The notes: generated by a model from the letters alone, not told the origin. Counted from the stretch's first letter, positions 45,235 through 56,338 are shown. The stretch: DNA of 64,000 nt from Fennellomyces sp. T-0311 (GCA_025266875.1 JALLLT010000010.1:434001-498000), one strand, 5' to 3'. A program made the numbers and translations.

Positions 45235-47795
45235 ATGAGCGTCCTTGGTAAAAAACAAAATGCTTGCATTGCAACCTCTGTTTTTTTTTCATGAAACAAT
45301 GACTCACAACCTCATTTGACAGTGACGACCACATTCTCGCAGGGTGCTGTGTTTTATGCTGGAGAAACCGTGTCCTGCACAATTGAATTCAGCAACCCGT
45401 TGCCAACGTTACCAAAATCACCGAGTGCTTCATCGTCATCCTCTTCTTCGTACAGTAGACGTTCCAGTACACGGTTTCATCAGCCTTCGCCACGACATCT
45501 TACAAGCAATGGAAGCCACAGTCGGTCGCATTCGTTGAACTCTGCGTCGGACATTAGCGTGTCCCCCAAACCACCTCAACGTCAAACAAAGAGTGCTTCC
45601 AGAGAAGTGGAAGGCTTGGCATTATCAACAGGAACCACTCCTCGATCGGCAACAACAAGTCTAACCTCTTTGGCGTCATCGACATTTTCGTTCTTTACGG
45701 GCCATTCCAAACAAGTTACGCGTCAAGATGGAGAACGTGAAGCACGTTGGGAAGCACCAAAAAGTAAGAGAGGGGTTGAACGCATGAAAAATGTAACTTA
45801 TCAGGAAGAAAAAAAGCGGTTCCCAACGAAGGGGTCTTGGATGGAGGTGAACCGATATCGATCGAACTTGGTGATGGTATGACGCCAAGATCAAGTACCG
45901 ATACTCAGTCCTTTCGTTTGGATGGCAGTCGACGTAGTTCGGTGGATTCACTGGCATCCAACCATCCGTATCATACGGCACGCGCGTCTCAACTATCAGC
46001 GCCGCGTCTATCGCAATTTCTTCTCAGATCCTCCTCCGCTCCCTCGCTTGTTAAGAAGCCTGAGCATTTGCTGTGGGGCTTTGCTCAAGTGGTCGGCAAT
46101 TTCATCGTCGACCCGACGCTGATCAATAACAATGAGTTCGCGCCGTTGAAACGTCGTACCATGTATCGACCCCATGGCTCTGGAATGGGTGGTGGAGGTG
46201 GTTTACTAATGGGTAAGCCTGATGCGCACTCAAAAATTGGTAGGTTGATTATTGCTGTGATAATTGATGCCAGTGAGACTAAAAGGGGAGAGAGCAGATA
46301 CTCGAACCACTCCTGTTATTTCGACACCCCCCTCCATTCTCTTTGTCGATCTTGATTTGGCTCCCGGTGAAACGAAAAAGTGTAAGTTTTTTTTTTCTTA
46401 TCGCAAGTGATCCAGGCTTACACACGGTTCATTTAGTTTCCTACAAACTTAAACTTCCCAATGATATCCCGCCGTCACACAGAGGAAAGGCTATCAGATT
46501 CACTTATTCGCTTGTGGTCGGCACCCAACGATCAAATTCATCGCCATCCAACGGTCAGGGTCAAGTTGTGCAGATCCCATTCCGAGTACTGAATCATGTA
46601 TCAGGTATTAAGTCTTGATAACTATTTTAAGGTATTCAATTTGACTTTTTGTGCTATAGAGGATGGATCAAGGCCAATATATGACTTGATGAACCCGGTT
46701 GTTATGTACAAGGACGAGGCTACTGTGGAACCGTTTTCAGAAGAGGACTTTAAAAAGCCAAAGATGAACATAAGACGCATAACAAACAAAGCTGGTGAGG
46801 TGTATTACTTTACTGGAACTATAGTGTAGCTTACACTGGGTTATAGCAAGTGAAAAGGCTAGGAGTGATTTCCTTGACTATGTCAATGAGTTATCAGCGC
46901 ACAGTACAGAAAACGAGTCCATACACGAAATCACTCGTCGAGAAAGTGACGCATACGATGAACCTACTGCAGAACAAAAGCAAGATGATGAGGATTCAGC
47001 CGAGAAGCGTATGTTTGGAAGAGCATGTGCGCAAATAGTTTCGCGGATAACAAACAGCAGTCGGAAAGGTAAAAAAAAAGCGCTGAATAACTTTGACCAT
47101 ACATTAATCTCCAACCAGCTATGTTTGATATCTGCAAAAACAACCAACGCGTTGCACAATTACATATGACAAAGACAGCATATCGATTAGGAGAAGCTGT
47201 ATTGGGTGTTTTGGACTTTGAACATGCGCTATTACCCACCTACGAGGTATGTTATCAAACGATGGGGGATATTTGGTATTAAAAACGCATTAGGTTTCGA
47301 TTTTGCTCGAAAGCAGTGAAGTGGTTGAATCGGATATTGCGCTTCGCCCTGCACAACAAATCTCCCGTATTTCCCGAAAATGTTATGCCGAACACCATTC
47401 ATTCTGTCTATCCCATCGACGCCTAGCCTTTTCCTTACCTATTCCATCCATCGCGTCACCCGAATTCCAAACCACAGGAGGTAGGCTAATCAATCATGTG
47501 TGATGTAGAAAGACAAAAACGCTGACTTGTATTAGTGAAACTGCAATACTATCTCAAATTCGAGTTTATCGTTACCCAAAAACCCGCTACTACTACTACT
47601 GCTAATCCTTCCAACAACACTATTCCCGCATCATATATTCCTATCAATGTGGATGAACGGCATAGACATTACCAAAGCGCGCAGGACGTGGATGTCAGCA
47701 CGTTTGACTGCCAAATCCCTATCCGGGTATATGGATCACCTGGAGGAACCGATCGCGCGGTCTATGGTCGTCCATACACATTTCTTGTACAGTAA
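45235..47795 (+). CDS. RGP1: Rgp1, subunit of the Ric1-Rgp1 guanine-nucleotide exchange factor
   Basis: In yeast and animals Rgp1 with Ric1 activates Ypt6/Rab6 for endosome-to-Golgi retrograde transport. About ten exons; the first is 13 nt (MSVL). The N-terminal arrestin-like strand reads TTTFSQGAVFYAGETVSC. A long Ser-rich insert follows (about residues 35-230). The family core is LLWGFAQVVGNFIVD, SILFVDLDLAPGE, LPNDIPPSHRGKAIRFTYSL, VVGTQR, then YRLGEAVLGVLDFEH and the C-terminal VKLQYYLKFEFIV. Ends CQIPIRVYGSPGG...FLVQ with the stop at 47793-47795. The insert is typical of fungal members. Convergent with the next gene, 33 bp between stops. Confidence 0.9.
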
Positions 47796-47828
47796 AATTT
47801 CTCTTTTTTTTTCTTTGTATGATTTGTT

Positions 47829-48442
47829 TTATGTGAATCCCATGTGTGTATTCAATAAATCAGCGAATACACTGGTTGAAGGAGGCGGAAGCCTATCCAG
47901 TTTTTTGCTACGAAGCCGGTCGATAGCTTCGAGCAGACCGCTATATAACTTTCAGTCTTTTTGCTTCTTGTTCGAAACCCAAAATCTTTACCTTATTGTG
48001 CTGTATAAACAATAGTTTTTCTCTTGCATTACTTGAGCAAGCTCCTGTTGATGGTCACCCATAAGGAGAGTATTGTTGACTACGATCAATGGTCTGGGTA
48101 TCCGCAACGCTTGCAGGATGTTTCCCGCACCTAAGTTTTGGTTGCTTAGCGAAAAAAAGTGCAAGACAGCTTTGGCCGCAATATGTTACCGGCATGACTT
48201 ATGACAAGAGAGGCGTCCTTCATGTCTTGGGTTATGGATGGCTTGTAAGCGTAACCTTCCACCTCGATTGTGCTAGTAGTGCTGGCAATGTTACGCGTAA
48301 AGATCGCCTCGGAGGAACCGTATTGGATCAAGACTTTAGTGTAGCCGAATTCGTTGATTGAATTCAGAAATGAATCGGTGGTGCAGGCATCCACGAGGGT
48401 TTCGAATCCGTAGGTGCCCACAGTTATAAAAATGGTCGCCAT
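47829..48442 (-). CDS. ALG13: UDP-GlcNAc transferase catalytic subunit Alg13
   Basis: With membrane-bound Alg14, adds the second GlcNAc to dolichol-PP-GlcNAc on the cytosolic ER face. The N-terminus MATIFITVGTYGFETLVDA is the diagnostic GT28 nucleotide-sugar motif. Next come EFGYTKVLIQYGSSEAIF, MKDASLVISHAGAGNILQAL, RPLIVVVNNTLLMGDHQQEL, and the C-terminus AIDRLRSKKLDRLPPPSTSV ending GFT. Three exons. Start ATG 48442 is chosen; the frame upstream opens only with GTG. The residue after SHAGAG is Asn where most members have Thr (GAGTILE). Confidence 0.92.
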
Positions 48443-48866
48443 TGGAAAGTGTGTGCTTGGATAAAGCGGCACTGATGTTACATGAATTACCGCTTTAATC
48501 TTACGTACACAATAGCTTTAATTACTGGATATCCATGGGTTGCTCAAATACATCATGTCTGCCTCATTAAAGAGTTTACTATCTTTAGATCCATCTGATA
48601 ATGGACGTATTCAGGCTCGGTTGGGCAGAAGACATACATCCCTCACAATGACTTGCCTCTTTGTGCAAGTTTGCTTCATTGTGAGATGATGAATAGTGGT
48701 ATCAGCATCCACAGGTCTATCTGACCACGTCCAGCGCGAATGCTGACACCATAGCTTTGGTATGCGCGCAGATCATATTTAGGTAACCAAGACAAATATT
48801 AGCTATCGGCGTTAAATAGCCCACTCCTTTGCCTGTAAAGTCACGCTTTTCTTGTACTGAAGGACA
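48443..48866. promoter_or_regulatory. Divergent spacer, ALG13 / HFI1
   Basis: 424 bp between opposed start codons; no firm TATA box or other motif seen. Confidence 0.4.
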
Positions 48867-50366
48867 ATGGAAGTCGACATGGCTCCTGCTGTCACTACCA
48901 CCACGACCACGACAGAAGTGCCGCCCGAAGCAACATCACCCGTCAATGATTCAACGAACACGAAATCGGAATTGCCAAAGAGAAAACGAGTGGCCATCAA
49001 GGGCAAATTTCCCAACACCATGACGCCCACCACTCGTCAAGACGTGATCGCCCTCAAACAACGACTAGCTGATGCTTTGGGAGAAAATGGTCCTCTGTAT
49101 TGGGATGCCTTGAAGGATTTCGTCGCGGGAAAACTTAATCGGCAAGAGTTTGACTTTTATGCTAATCTATACCTCAGTCAAGAGAATGGCAAGTCTTTGC
49201 GTTTGTTTGGTGCTTCTTTTATTAACGTTGGCGCATATGCAGCTTATCTTCACAACGCCTTTATCTTGAGCACCGTTCACAATGCACAAACAGCAACACC
49301 GCCGCCTTCCAAACATCGATCTGTAGGTTGGGCGAAACGGAAACGTGGCAAGGATAGCGGAATGCTGGATGGAGACAGTGACCGTGACCCATTAAAGAAG
49401 CGACTCAAGATGGATGTCATGTCGCTGAGCAAGGCTGATCGCGACAGATTGAAGGAATTGGTGAAGGTAAAGGCGAACTCACTTGTTGTCAAAGGAGATG
49501 GATTAGGCTTAACACGCGAGAACATTTAGTCTGGCGATAAAGATAAGCTCAGGCCATTCGTGGATAAGCTTTTGAATCCACGGGTAAGTCGTGTGCCGCC
49601 ATTACCATTACCAGCAGAACAACTTCCACAAAGTAAGGCCTTTCTTATCCTTGGAAGCAAAAGGATTGTAGCTGATTTTGGCATAGCATTCAATGCGGAT
49701 TATGCTCGAGGGCTGCTGGCACCGCTATGCACCGATCTAAAGGAACTTCCAGGTCCAGAAACTTTGCATGCGCGAATGACGAGCATTGCGTTGGAACAAG
49801 GTTTGGTGAAGGGCGTGACGGAAGATGTGGTGAATGCCATGCTGTTTGCGACCGAGGTAAGTCTTGTAAAGGGAGAAAGAAGAAAAGCGATTGTACAAGA
49901 AAGACTTAATTTTTTGCAGAGTTATATCAAATCAGCCATTGCGAATGCGGTAAGCAAACGACGCGTGAATCGATCGATTGGTTTACAGATGGAGAACGAT
50001 ACACCGGAAACACGCAGCGCCGCTCTGGATCAAATGTTTTCGCAACAACCCCTCGTTCCGCCAGAAGCTCGAAACTGTCCATCAACATCATCAGCAGCCA
50101 GCCCTTCACTAGCCAGCAACAACAGCAGTACCAGCAGCAGCGAAGTCAACGACATTGCATCCCTCTCCTCATCATCATCACTCGCCACCCCCACCGACTC
50201 TATATCCTTACATGATCTTGCCTTTTCCTTTGCTGTGTCGCCCTACGTGCTTGTGGAGAGCCCATTCAACGCCGAGCGGCTCACGGCCTTGCTCACGGAT
50301 AGCGAGGATGAAGTAACAGATGACGATCTGGGAGACACAAGCTCTGAAGGCGATTGCGAGCTATAA
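48867..50366 (+). CDS. HFI1: SAGA subunit Hfi1/Ada1 (TADA1 family)
   Basis: Structural histone-fold subunit of the SAGA transcription coactivator core. N-terminal disordered Thr-rich segment, NLS-like PKRKRVAIKGKF, then the family segment LKQRLADALGENGPLYWDAL, FVAGKLNRQEFDFYANLYL, a basic linker and the histone fold LKELPGPETLHARMTSIALE...DVVNAMLFATE, SYIKSAIANAVSKRR. Two introns of 63 nt: 49467-49529, in frame and ending TAG, and 49857-49919, in frame without a stop. Removing the first joins RLKELVK to SGDKDKLRPFVDKLL as in relatives. The C-terminal third is Ser-rich and acidic. Without splicing the protein would stop at 49529. Confidence 0.88.
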
Positions 50367-50483
50367 TGTACACAACACCAACACCAATCCCACTTGAAAA
50401 AATAGCTATACTCTTATTTAATCCACATTTGTCTGAGTTGAACCGCTCGTGCTTCTTTTGAGCTTGTATATCAGATCTAGTCC

Positions 50484-50964
50484 ATGGTACCTGAACCTTT
50501 TTTTTTGCAAAATGACGATGATCTCGTATTAAATCTGAACCCGAGTAGTCCATTGAAATCGACGAAACATTAAAACGACTGTCGTCGCGGCGAGGAGTGA
50601 AGGCCGTGGTCATTTTGAACGCGGACGGTCAAGCAATTCGATCTACGCTAGACGAGGAAATGACCAAGCAGTACGGTCAATTGATTTCTGCACTTGTTCA
50701 GCAAGCAAAGACAACAGTCAGCTCCTTAGATGAGCAGGTGAACGAGTTACCATGTCAACCGAATACGCCCGGTAACCAATCTATATTTGTAGAACGACCT
50801 GACGTTTTTGCGTGTGCGCACCAAGAAGCACGAAATAATGATTGCCCCAGGTATATCGCAACCGTTTTTCGCTTACCCTCGGTATACTCATGTGTGTGTT
50901 TGTATATGTAGATCACGAATACCTCCTCATTGTGGTGCAAAATCCGCAAGAAGCAATGCAATAA
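50484..50964 (+). CDS. DYNLRB: Dynein light chain, roadblock/LC7 family
   Basis: Subunit of cytoplasmic dynein that links the intermediate chain to cargo. The coding core is [58 protein letters not shown] and HEYLLIVVQNPQEAMQ, about 98 residues, the usual size. Internal introns sit after SSLDEQ and after MIAP. The best start model places the ATG (50484-50486) alone in exon 1, spliced by a 62-nt intron (50487-50548) to TCC ATT GAA ATC GAC. ATGs inside that intron are out of frame. Convergent with TFIIIA, 67 bp between stops. Confidence 0.85.
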
Positions 50965-51031
50965 AACGATCCGCTAGCGTGTTTATATTAAAAATATGCA
51001 AAAGGTTTATGTACAGTTTTTGTAAATGGTA

Positions 51032-52358
51032 TCAGCGGTCTTCTGTGCGGCATTTCTTGGAGAATCTATCATTCAGCACGTACTCGATATCATCCTGATG
51101 CATTTTGCTCTGCAAATGCCGCTCCAAGTCATACTCCCGCACAAACTTGTGATTGCAGTCCTTGAACGGACATGTCCATCGACGGTTCTCGTCAGCATAG
51201 TTGCATCCAGTGATAACATCGACAAGCTCAGGTTCTCGACGTCGTTTGGGCGATGCGCGCGGTTTTAAATGGACTTGTTCATGTCGTTCAAGGAACGATT
51301 TGTATGGGAATCCCATACCACATCCTTCATGCGAGCAATGAAATCGATTCTCTCGTTCGTGCACCAGTTTCAAATGCATCTTGAGCGATTTTTTCTAGAT
51401 CCAGAATGGTCATGAGGGTGCACAGTTGATTACCTTGCGTACTTACGGTATGGAATTCTTTGGAGCATCCTTCCCAGTAACAGGGGATCGGCGTGTGCTC
51501 CACATGTCTTGCCTTAAAGTGACGCTTCAATGCAGCTTGTTTCTGGAAAGGCTTGCCGCACAGTTCACAGTTGACCGGATGATCGTTCGAAACATGTTGG
51601 CGCAGATCCGTCCATCTGCTAAACTTTGCGTCGCATTCGGCAAATCCGCAAACATATCGCAGTTCCTCTGAGCACGCATAAGTAAACATGCAGGATCATG
51701 CCGATCTTGCTTACCTGAATGCGTCAATTGGTGTCTTTTCAGTCTGGACGAGATGGCAAAACTCTTTGTACATCCTTTGAACGTGCACGGAAACGGCATT
51801 TTGCCGGTGTGAAGGCACATGTGGTTACGGAGCTGATAGCGCTTCGAGAAGGACATGTCGCATCCAGGCCATTCGCACTGGTCCATGCGTCAGTTTATTC
51901 GGAACCATTGTCGAATGTAAAACGTACCTTATGAGGTGCTGGCACCTGATGGATCTGCTCGTGCCGTTGCAAATGTTGCTGCGTCGAGAACGCCTTTGTA
52001 CAGTTATCGAACGAGCACCTGAACGCTGAAGCTGTTTCGGGATCGTGTCTGCGTGCGTGAACTGCCAAATGACTCGATCGTCGGTATGATTTATCGCATC
52101 CAGGGAATGGGCACGTGAATGGTCGCTAACAACGGCATCGTTCATACGATTGTCAAAAAAAAAAAGCAATCGATCCAAATGTACCTCACCAGTATGTGCT
52201 CGTTCGTGTTCTTCCAATTTACTCGGTTTTCGATACGTTTTTCCGCAGCCTTCGTAACGACATGTGTAGGTTTTCTTCGGTGAATCGGGTGATTGGGTCG
52301 ATTTACAGATTTGAGCAGTTGATCCTAACGGATCGTTTCCAATGTCAACAGCGAGCAT
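51032..52358 (-). CDS. Transcription factor IIIA, ten C2H2 zinc fingers
   Basis: Binds the internal control region of 5S rRNA genes and 5S RNA itself, recruiting TFIIIC and RNA polymerase III. Ten successive C2H2 fingers are visible, the first YTCRYEGCGKTYRKPSKLEE and the last WTCPFKDCNHKFVREYDLER, with several GC-x-K/M-F/Y cores (GCDKSYRR, NCTKAFST, GCTKSFAI). Finger 7 is of the compact CELCGKPF type. The region before the last finger is basic (KPRASPKRRREPE), the usual inter-finger linker. Four introns split fingers; the one near 51390 divides finger 8 (FHT / KKSLKMHLKLVHE). Start at ATG 52358. Tail-to-tail with DYNLRB and head-to-head with the CDK gene 69 bp away. Confidence 0.93.
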
Positions 52359-52427
52359 AAGAAAAAAACATAGAAATTCAATTTCCGGCTTTTTTTTTTC
52401 TTCTTTTTCTTCTTAACTGCTGTCGAC
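52359..52427. promoter_or_regulatory. 69-bp divergent promoter, TFIIIA / CDK
   Basis: The two start codons face away from each other with only 69 bp between, mostly a T/C-rich tract on the plus strand. Leaders must be extremely short, or transcription of each gene must begin inside its neighbour's body. Confidence 0.7.
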
Positions 52428-54090
52428 ATGGACAAATACCAGGTATGAATGCAGATGCATAACCCGGTAAGTGGATGCTCACATGCTGCTCTATTCCAGA
52501 AAATAGAAAAGCTTGGCGAAGGTTGGTTTTAGTCCGTTGGATTGTTCTGTCTTGACTTACCTCGGCAACTCTCGATTAGGCACATACGGCATTGTCTACA
52601 AAGCGCAGAATCGAGACACGAATGAGGTGGTGGCGCTGAAGCGTATTCGTTTGGATAATGAAGAAGAAGGCGTATGGAGATAAAACGGCATGGCAACATC
52701 TGCTTGATGACTGATTGCGGGAATAGGTTCCTTGTACTGCGATCCGGGAAATATCCTTACTAAAGGAGTTAAAGCACGTCAACATTGTCAGGTATTCGTA
52801 TTCACAGCGATGGCACCACTCGTCCACGCTAATCGTCGACGCCGCGGTAGACTTTACGATGTGCTGCACACGGAAAAGAAGCTGACGTTGGTATTCGAAT
52901 ATTTGGATTCGGATCTAAAAAAGTTTCTGGATTCCTACGGTGGCGATATCGACATCTTAACCATCAAGGTACGCCTTTGTTGGACTAGCTATCAACCGAT
53001 GACTGACCCTTTTTCATGAAGCAACTCATGTACCAACTGCTGAAAGGAATTGCATTTTGCCACGAGCACAAAGTTCTTCACAGGGTATAGCCACTCGCTG
53101 CAGTCGTGACATCCAAACTAAGCATGTTGTTGCTACCTAGGACCTAAAACCACAAAATCTGCTGATCAACAAGGTAAAGGTGGAGATCTGCCATCAAAGC
53201 ATCGGCCCGAACTGACTTTGATGTCCAGAAAGGAGAGCTGAAGCTCGGCGACTTTGGTCTGGCTCGAGCGTTCGGTATACCTGTTCGCAGCTACTCGCAC
53301 GAGGTACGCATGCCTGTCGTTCATTGGATGGAATGGTAACCAGGTTCAAAGGTTGTCACATTATGGTACCGTGCCCCGGACGTGTTGATGGGATCGCGAC
53401 AATACTCTACATCGATCGACTTGTGGTCTGCGGGATGCATTTTTGCTGGTAAAAAGAACAAAGGCTTCGCTCGTCGAAAATAATGGAGTTGCTAAACTTT
53501 AAAACCAGAAATGGCTTCCGGGCGCCCATTATTCCCCGGCAGCTCGATTCCAGATCAACTGCAGCGCATTTTCAAATATCCTTTTGTTTTTTTTCACGTA
53601 CATAGGGCTTTCTTGCGTTAATCAACTCCTTGATTCCATTGCACAGTATTAGGAACACCCACCGAAGAAATCTGGCCCAGCGTGTCGCAGTTACCGGAGT
53701 ACAAGGTATAAATTTGCATGAATTAGCCCGCTCATCATAAAAGCTAAGCAATCTCGGTCAGCGTGATTTCGAAATATTTGCTCGGATACCTCTAGAAACG
53801 CTCTTGCCAAAGCTGGACTCCTTAGGCATCGACTTATTAAATGTAAGTTGCCATCTGTAGCCCGCTGCTTGGATCATCCGCCTGATGCCCCGCAAATTAG
53901 CAACTCCTTCAATACCCTCCGGAGAGACGTATAACTGCCAACGACGCACTGAATCGTAGGTTTAAACGAAACACTGCACTATCGCAGAAAATATAAACAG
54001 CCAAACTCCATAGATCCATATTTTGACGAACTTCGGAAAAAGGAACAGAACGCTGAAGCCAATCTCAAGATTACCAACGATACTAAATGA
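52428..54090 (+). CDS. Cyclin-dependent kinase, Cdk5/Pho85 type
   Basis: Ser/Thr kinase of about 305 residues. Exon joins were set by the kinase pattern. Motifs in order: [17 protein letters not shown] (Gly loop), [14 protein letters not shown] (catalytic Lys), cyclin-binding helix [26 protein letters not shown]-loop [49 protein letters not shown] and [20 protein letters not shown], ending [12 protein letters not shown]. The T-loop has Ser, as in Cdk5/Pho85, rather than the Thr of Cdk1. About twelve introns, most 50-70 nt. One of them (53576-53644) is AT-AC. Closest to Cdk5/Pho85, which controls phosphate, nutrient and morphogenesis pathways in yeast; the PCTAIRE helix resembles CDK16-18, so subfamily is not certain. 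Confidence 0.92.
53576..53644 (+). other. U12-type AT-AC intron in the CDK gene
   Basis: The donor reads ATATCCTTTT, which matches the minor-spliceosome consensus ATATCCTTT. TCCTTGAT at 53627-53634 fits the U12 branch site TCCTTRAY, with its adenosine 11 nt from the 3' end. The intron ends CAC. Removal of exactly these 69 nt joins CAGCGCATTTTCAA to AGTATTAGGA, restoring [11 protein letters not shown], a conserved kinase segment. An AG acceptor would break the frame. Confidence 0.85.
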
Positions 54091-54132
54091 AATATTAAAT
54101 ATACTTCCCGCTGACCATGCACGTATATACGC

Positions 54133-54156
54133 ATATATATATATATATATATATAT
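54133..54156. repeat. (AT)n microsatellite
   Basis: Twelve AT units in the short convergent spacer between CDK and L2HGDH. Confidence 0.85.
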
Positions 54157-54183
54157 TACGTTATAATCATAACTCGTCTAGTT

Positions 54184-55505
54184 CTACTTTTCAATGAGCG
54201 TGTGCACGTAATCGGCAATTGCCAGACTCGACGTCAAACCAGGACTTTCGATGCCGATCAATGTAAAAAAGTTATCGTATCCATCTTGCTTCTCTTCTTT
54301 GATCACAAAGTCTCGAAACGGCTCGCCAGGTCCCGCGAGTTTTGGTCTAAGTTTTTATACAATGAATGATGAAAGATACCGGAACGAAAGGTTTTGTAAG
54401 TACATACCGTATACCAGAATAATCCGGATGCAGCTTGTCAGGGTCGATATGAGGCAAGAACGTTCTAACGGCTTCTGCGAATTGTTGCAAGTTTTGGGCG
54501 TTGTCCGGGACATCATAATCGTAAGGATTATCCACGTGATTGACATCTGGCCCAAACTTGATCTTTCCAGCCATATCGACAGTCAGATGAGTACCAAGTC
54601 CAGCCAAGTTCTTTGCGGGACATGGATAAATAAGGTGATTGACTTTAATTGGCCCATTATACGCAAAATAGCATCCACGAGCATAATACAACTTGTATCG
54701 ATCATCTCCCAGCAACATATTTGACACTTTGTCCGCATGTAAACCACCTGAATTAAAAACGCGTCTTGCCAAAACAGTCGTCACTTCCGATCCCGTGGCA
54801 AGATCAACCAAATAGCCATCCGAATGGCGTTGGATGGCAGCCGCCGATGTATAAAGGCCCAAATCGCCGCCATTTTGAACAATCTCTTGCTCCAAATAAT
54901 CCATAAATCCGTGCGTATCAATGATACCCGTGCTTGGCGACAGCAATGCGGCACATGCATTGACCTCGGGTTCCATGGCGTTGACTTGATCACCCGTCAA
55001 CATGCTAGTTTCCACTCCCAACTCGGTAGATTTCTCGTGCAAATCTTCGAGATACGCTTGTTGATCGCTGGTTTGAGCAACTACCAGTTTTCCAAGTTTG
55101 CGATACGGAATATTGGTTTTGCCAAGTGTTTCGTAGAGACGACGGTTGCCTTGGATACAAAGTTGGGTCTTGAGACTATCTTTTGGGTAATAAATGCCCG
55201 CATGGATCACCTCGCTGTTACGCGAACTGAAGGAAGAACGCGTTGGTTATTAAAAACGTTATATCGCATTGCTTTAAAAGCGTAAACTCTCGTTATTACC
55301 TGGTTTCTTCGCCGCATCGTTTGTTTTTGTCAATGACAATGGTAGTTTCTGAAGGTCGTTCACGGGTTAACTTTTCACCAATGGCAAGTCCAACAACACC
55401 AGCGCCAATCACGAGATTGTCAATTTCCATGTCAGGGGTTTTGGCGGTTGCGAATGTTCGACAGAAATGAGGTGCATGAGCTTTTATTGTTCGAAGTAGA
55501 AACAT
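54184..55505 (-). CDS. L2HGDH: L-2-hydroxyglutarate dehydrogenase, mitochondrial
   Basis: FAD-dependent enzyme that oxidises L-2-hydroxyglutarate to 2-oxoglutarate (metabolite repair), likely in mitochondria. Three exons. The N-terminus MFLLRTIKAHAPHFCRTFAT is an Arg-rich presequence. The dinucleotide-binding GAGVVGLAIGEKL follows. Then SRNSEVIHAGIYYP (family signature), KTQLCIQGNRRLYETLGK, MEPEVNACAALLSPSTGIID, FNSGGLHADKVSNM and GIESPGLTSSLAIADYVHTL, ending IEK. Length about 410 residues, normal. Exons join in frame at EETS/SRNSEV and GIR/PKLAGPGE. Sits tail-to-tail with the CDK gene (93 bp). Confidence 0.93.
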
Positions 55506-55749
55506 TTTTTTTTCAAGTGAAAAGGTTCAAGCATAAATGCCTTCTTTCTGGTATTAAACCTGTCCGGGATCTGCCGATGAAATCAGTGTGACAGAGTTAG
55601 TTATTCAGCATCTATCTACTTCCGGGTGTATGGCCGGTTTCTCACCATATAAGAAGTTCTCAAAGTAGCAAAAGATTTCTGCTGATAAGATTATTCTTGA
55701 CAGCTCAAATATTCATGCTCGATGGAAGAGGATTTGCCTAATGGTAATA

Positions 55750-56338
55750 TATACGCTAACATGCCCGTGGGTATAAGGTTCCCGAGAGCAACAAGGTCTC
55801 TCTTTGTCGCCATACCAAAATTAGCGGTAGCTGCCCTGCCCAAGCTTATCTTTGTTGCCCGTGGTATCAACAACATTTCCCAAGCCCCGCAAGATCATGC
55901 AGTTGCTCCATCTTAACAAGGCTACCACTGAGATGCTCCAGATCATCTACCCCATATTACCTACAGTTGCTCCAGCTTGAAAGCCATCCGTCAGCTCGTC
56001 TACATGCAAGCGCGGCTACACCATGTTCAACAAGCAGTGCATTACCATCCAAGACAATGCTGCCATCAAGACAGCCCTTGGCAAGTACAACATCGTCTGT
56101 GTTGAGGATTTGCCACACGAAGTAGCCATTGTTGGTCCTGCTTTCATGCAGATCATCAGCCCTTCAAGTCGTCTGACCCAACAGTGGCTGGAACGAGCGC
56201 GAGCTCAGGCACTTTATTATCGAAGGAGATCACGTAAAATACCTCTTCTAACGTTATATGAGCATCGATCTAAAAACCTGGCTTTGTTTAAGGGCAACCC
56301 GCAAGTATTTCATAACGACTCGGTCAAGTAGACGAATT
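55750..56338 (+). pseudogene. Ribosomal protein L7 pseudogene (intron-containing)
   Basis: Corresponds to exon 3 and exon 4 of rpl7 at 6421-7698. Recognisable fragments: ARGINNIS, QIIYP, KRGY, CITIQDNAAIKTALGKYNIV, CVEDLPHEVAIVGPAFMQ, then GAAGGAGATCAC, a retained intron-like stretch, and GGCAACCCGCAAGTATTTC matching the last exon (GNREHF). Several frameshifts and internal stops; the 5' exons are missing. Because intron 3 is still present, this looks like a DNA-level duplicate rather than a retrocopy. Confidence 0.85.

Noticed and set aside
51732..52367. Additional unrelated frames within the TFIIIA region
   Set aside because: All overlap zinc-finger coding sequence on the opposite strand or in other frames.
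53854..53900. Alternative kinase exon reading IIRLMPRK
   Set aside because: Would need an 18-nt intron and a missing donor. A 58-nt intron starting at the same donor gives the conserved [16 protein letters not shown] instead.
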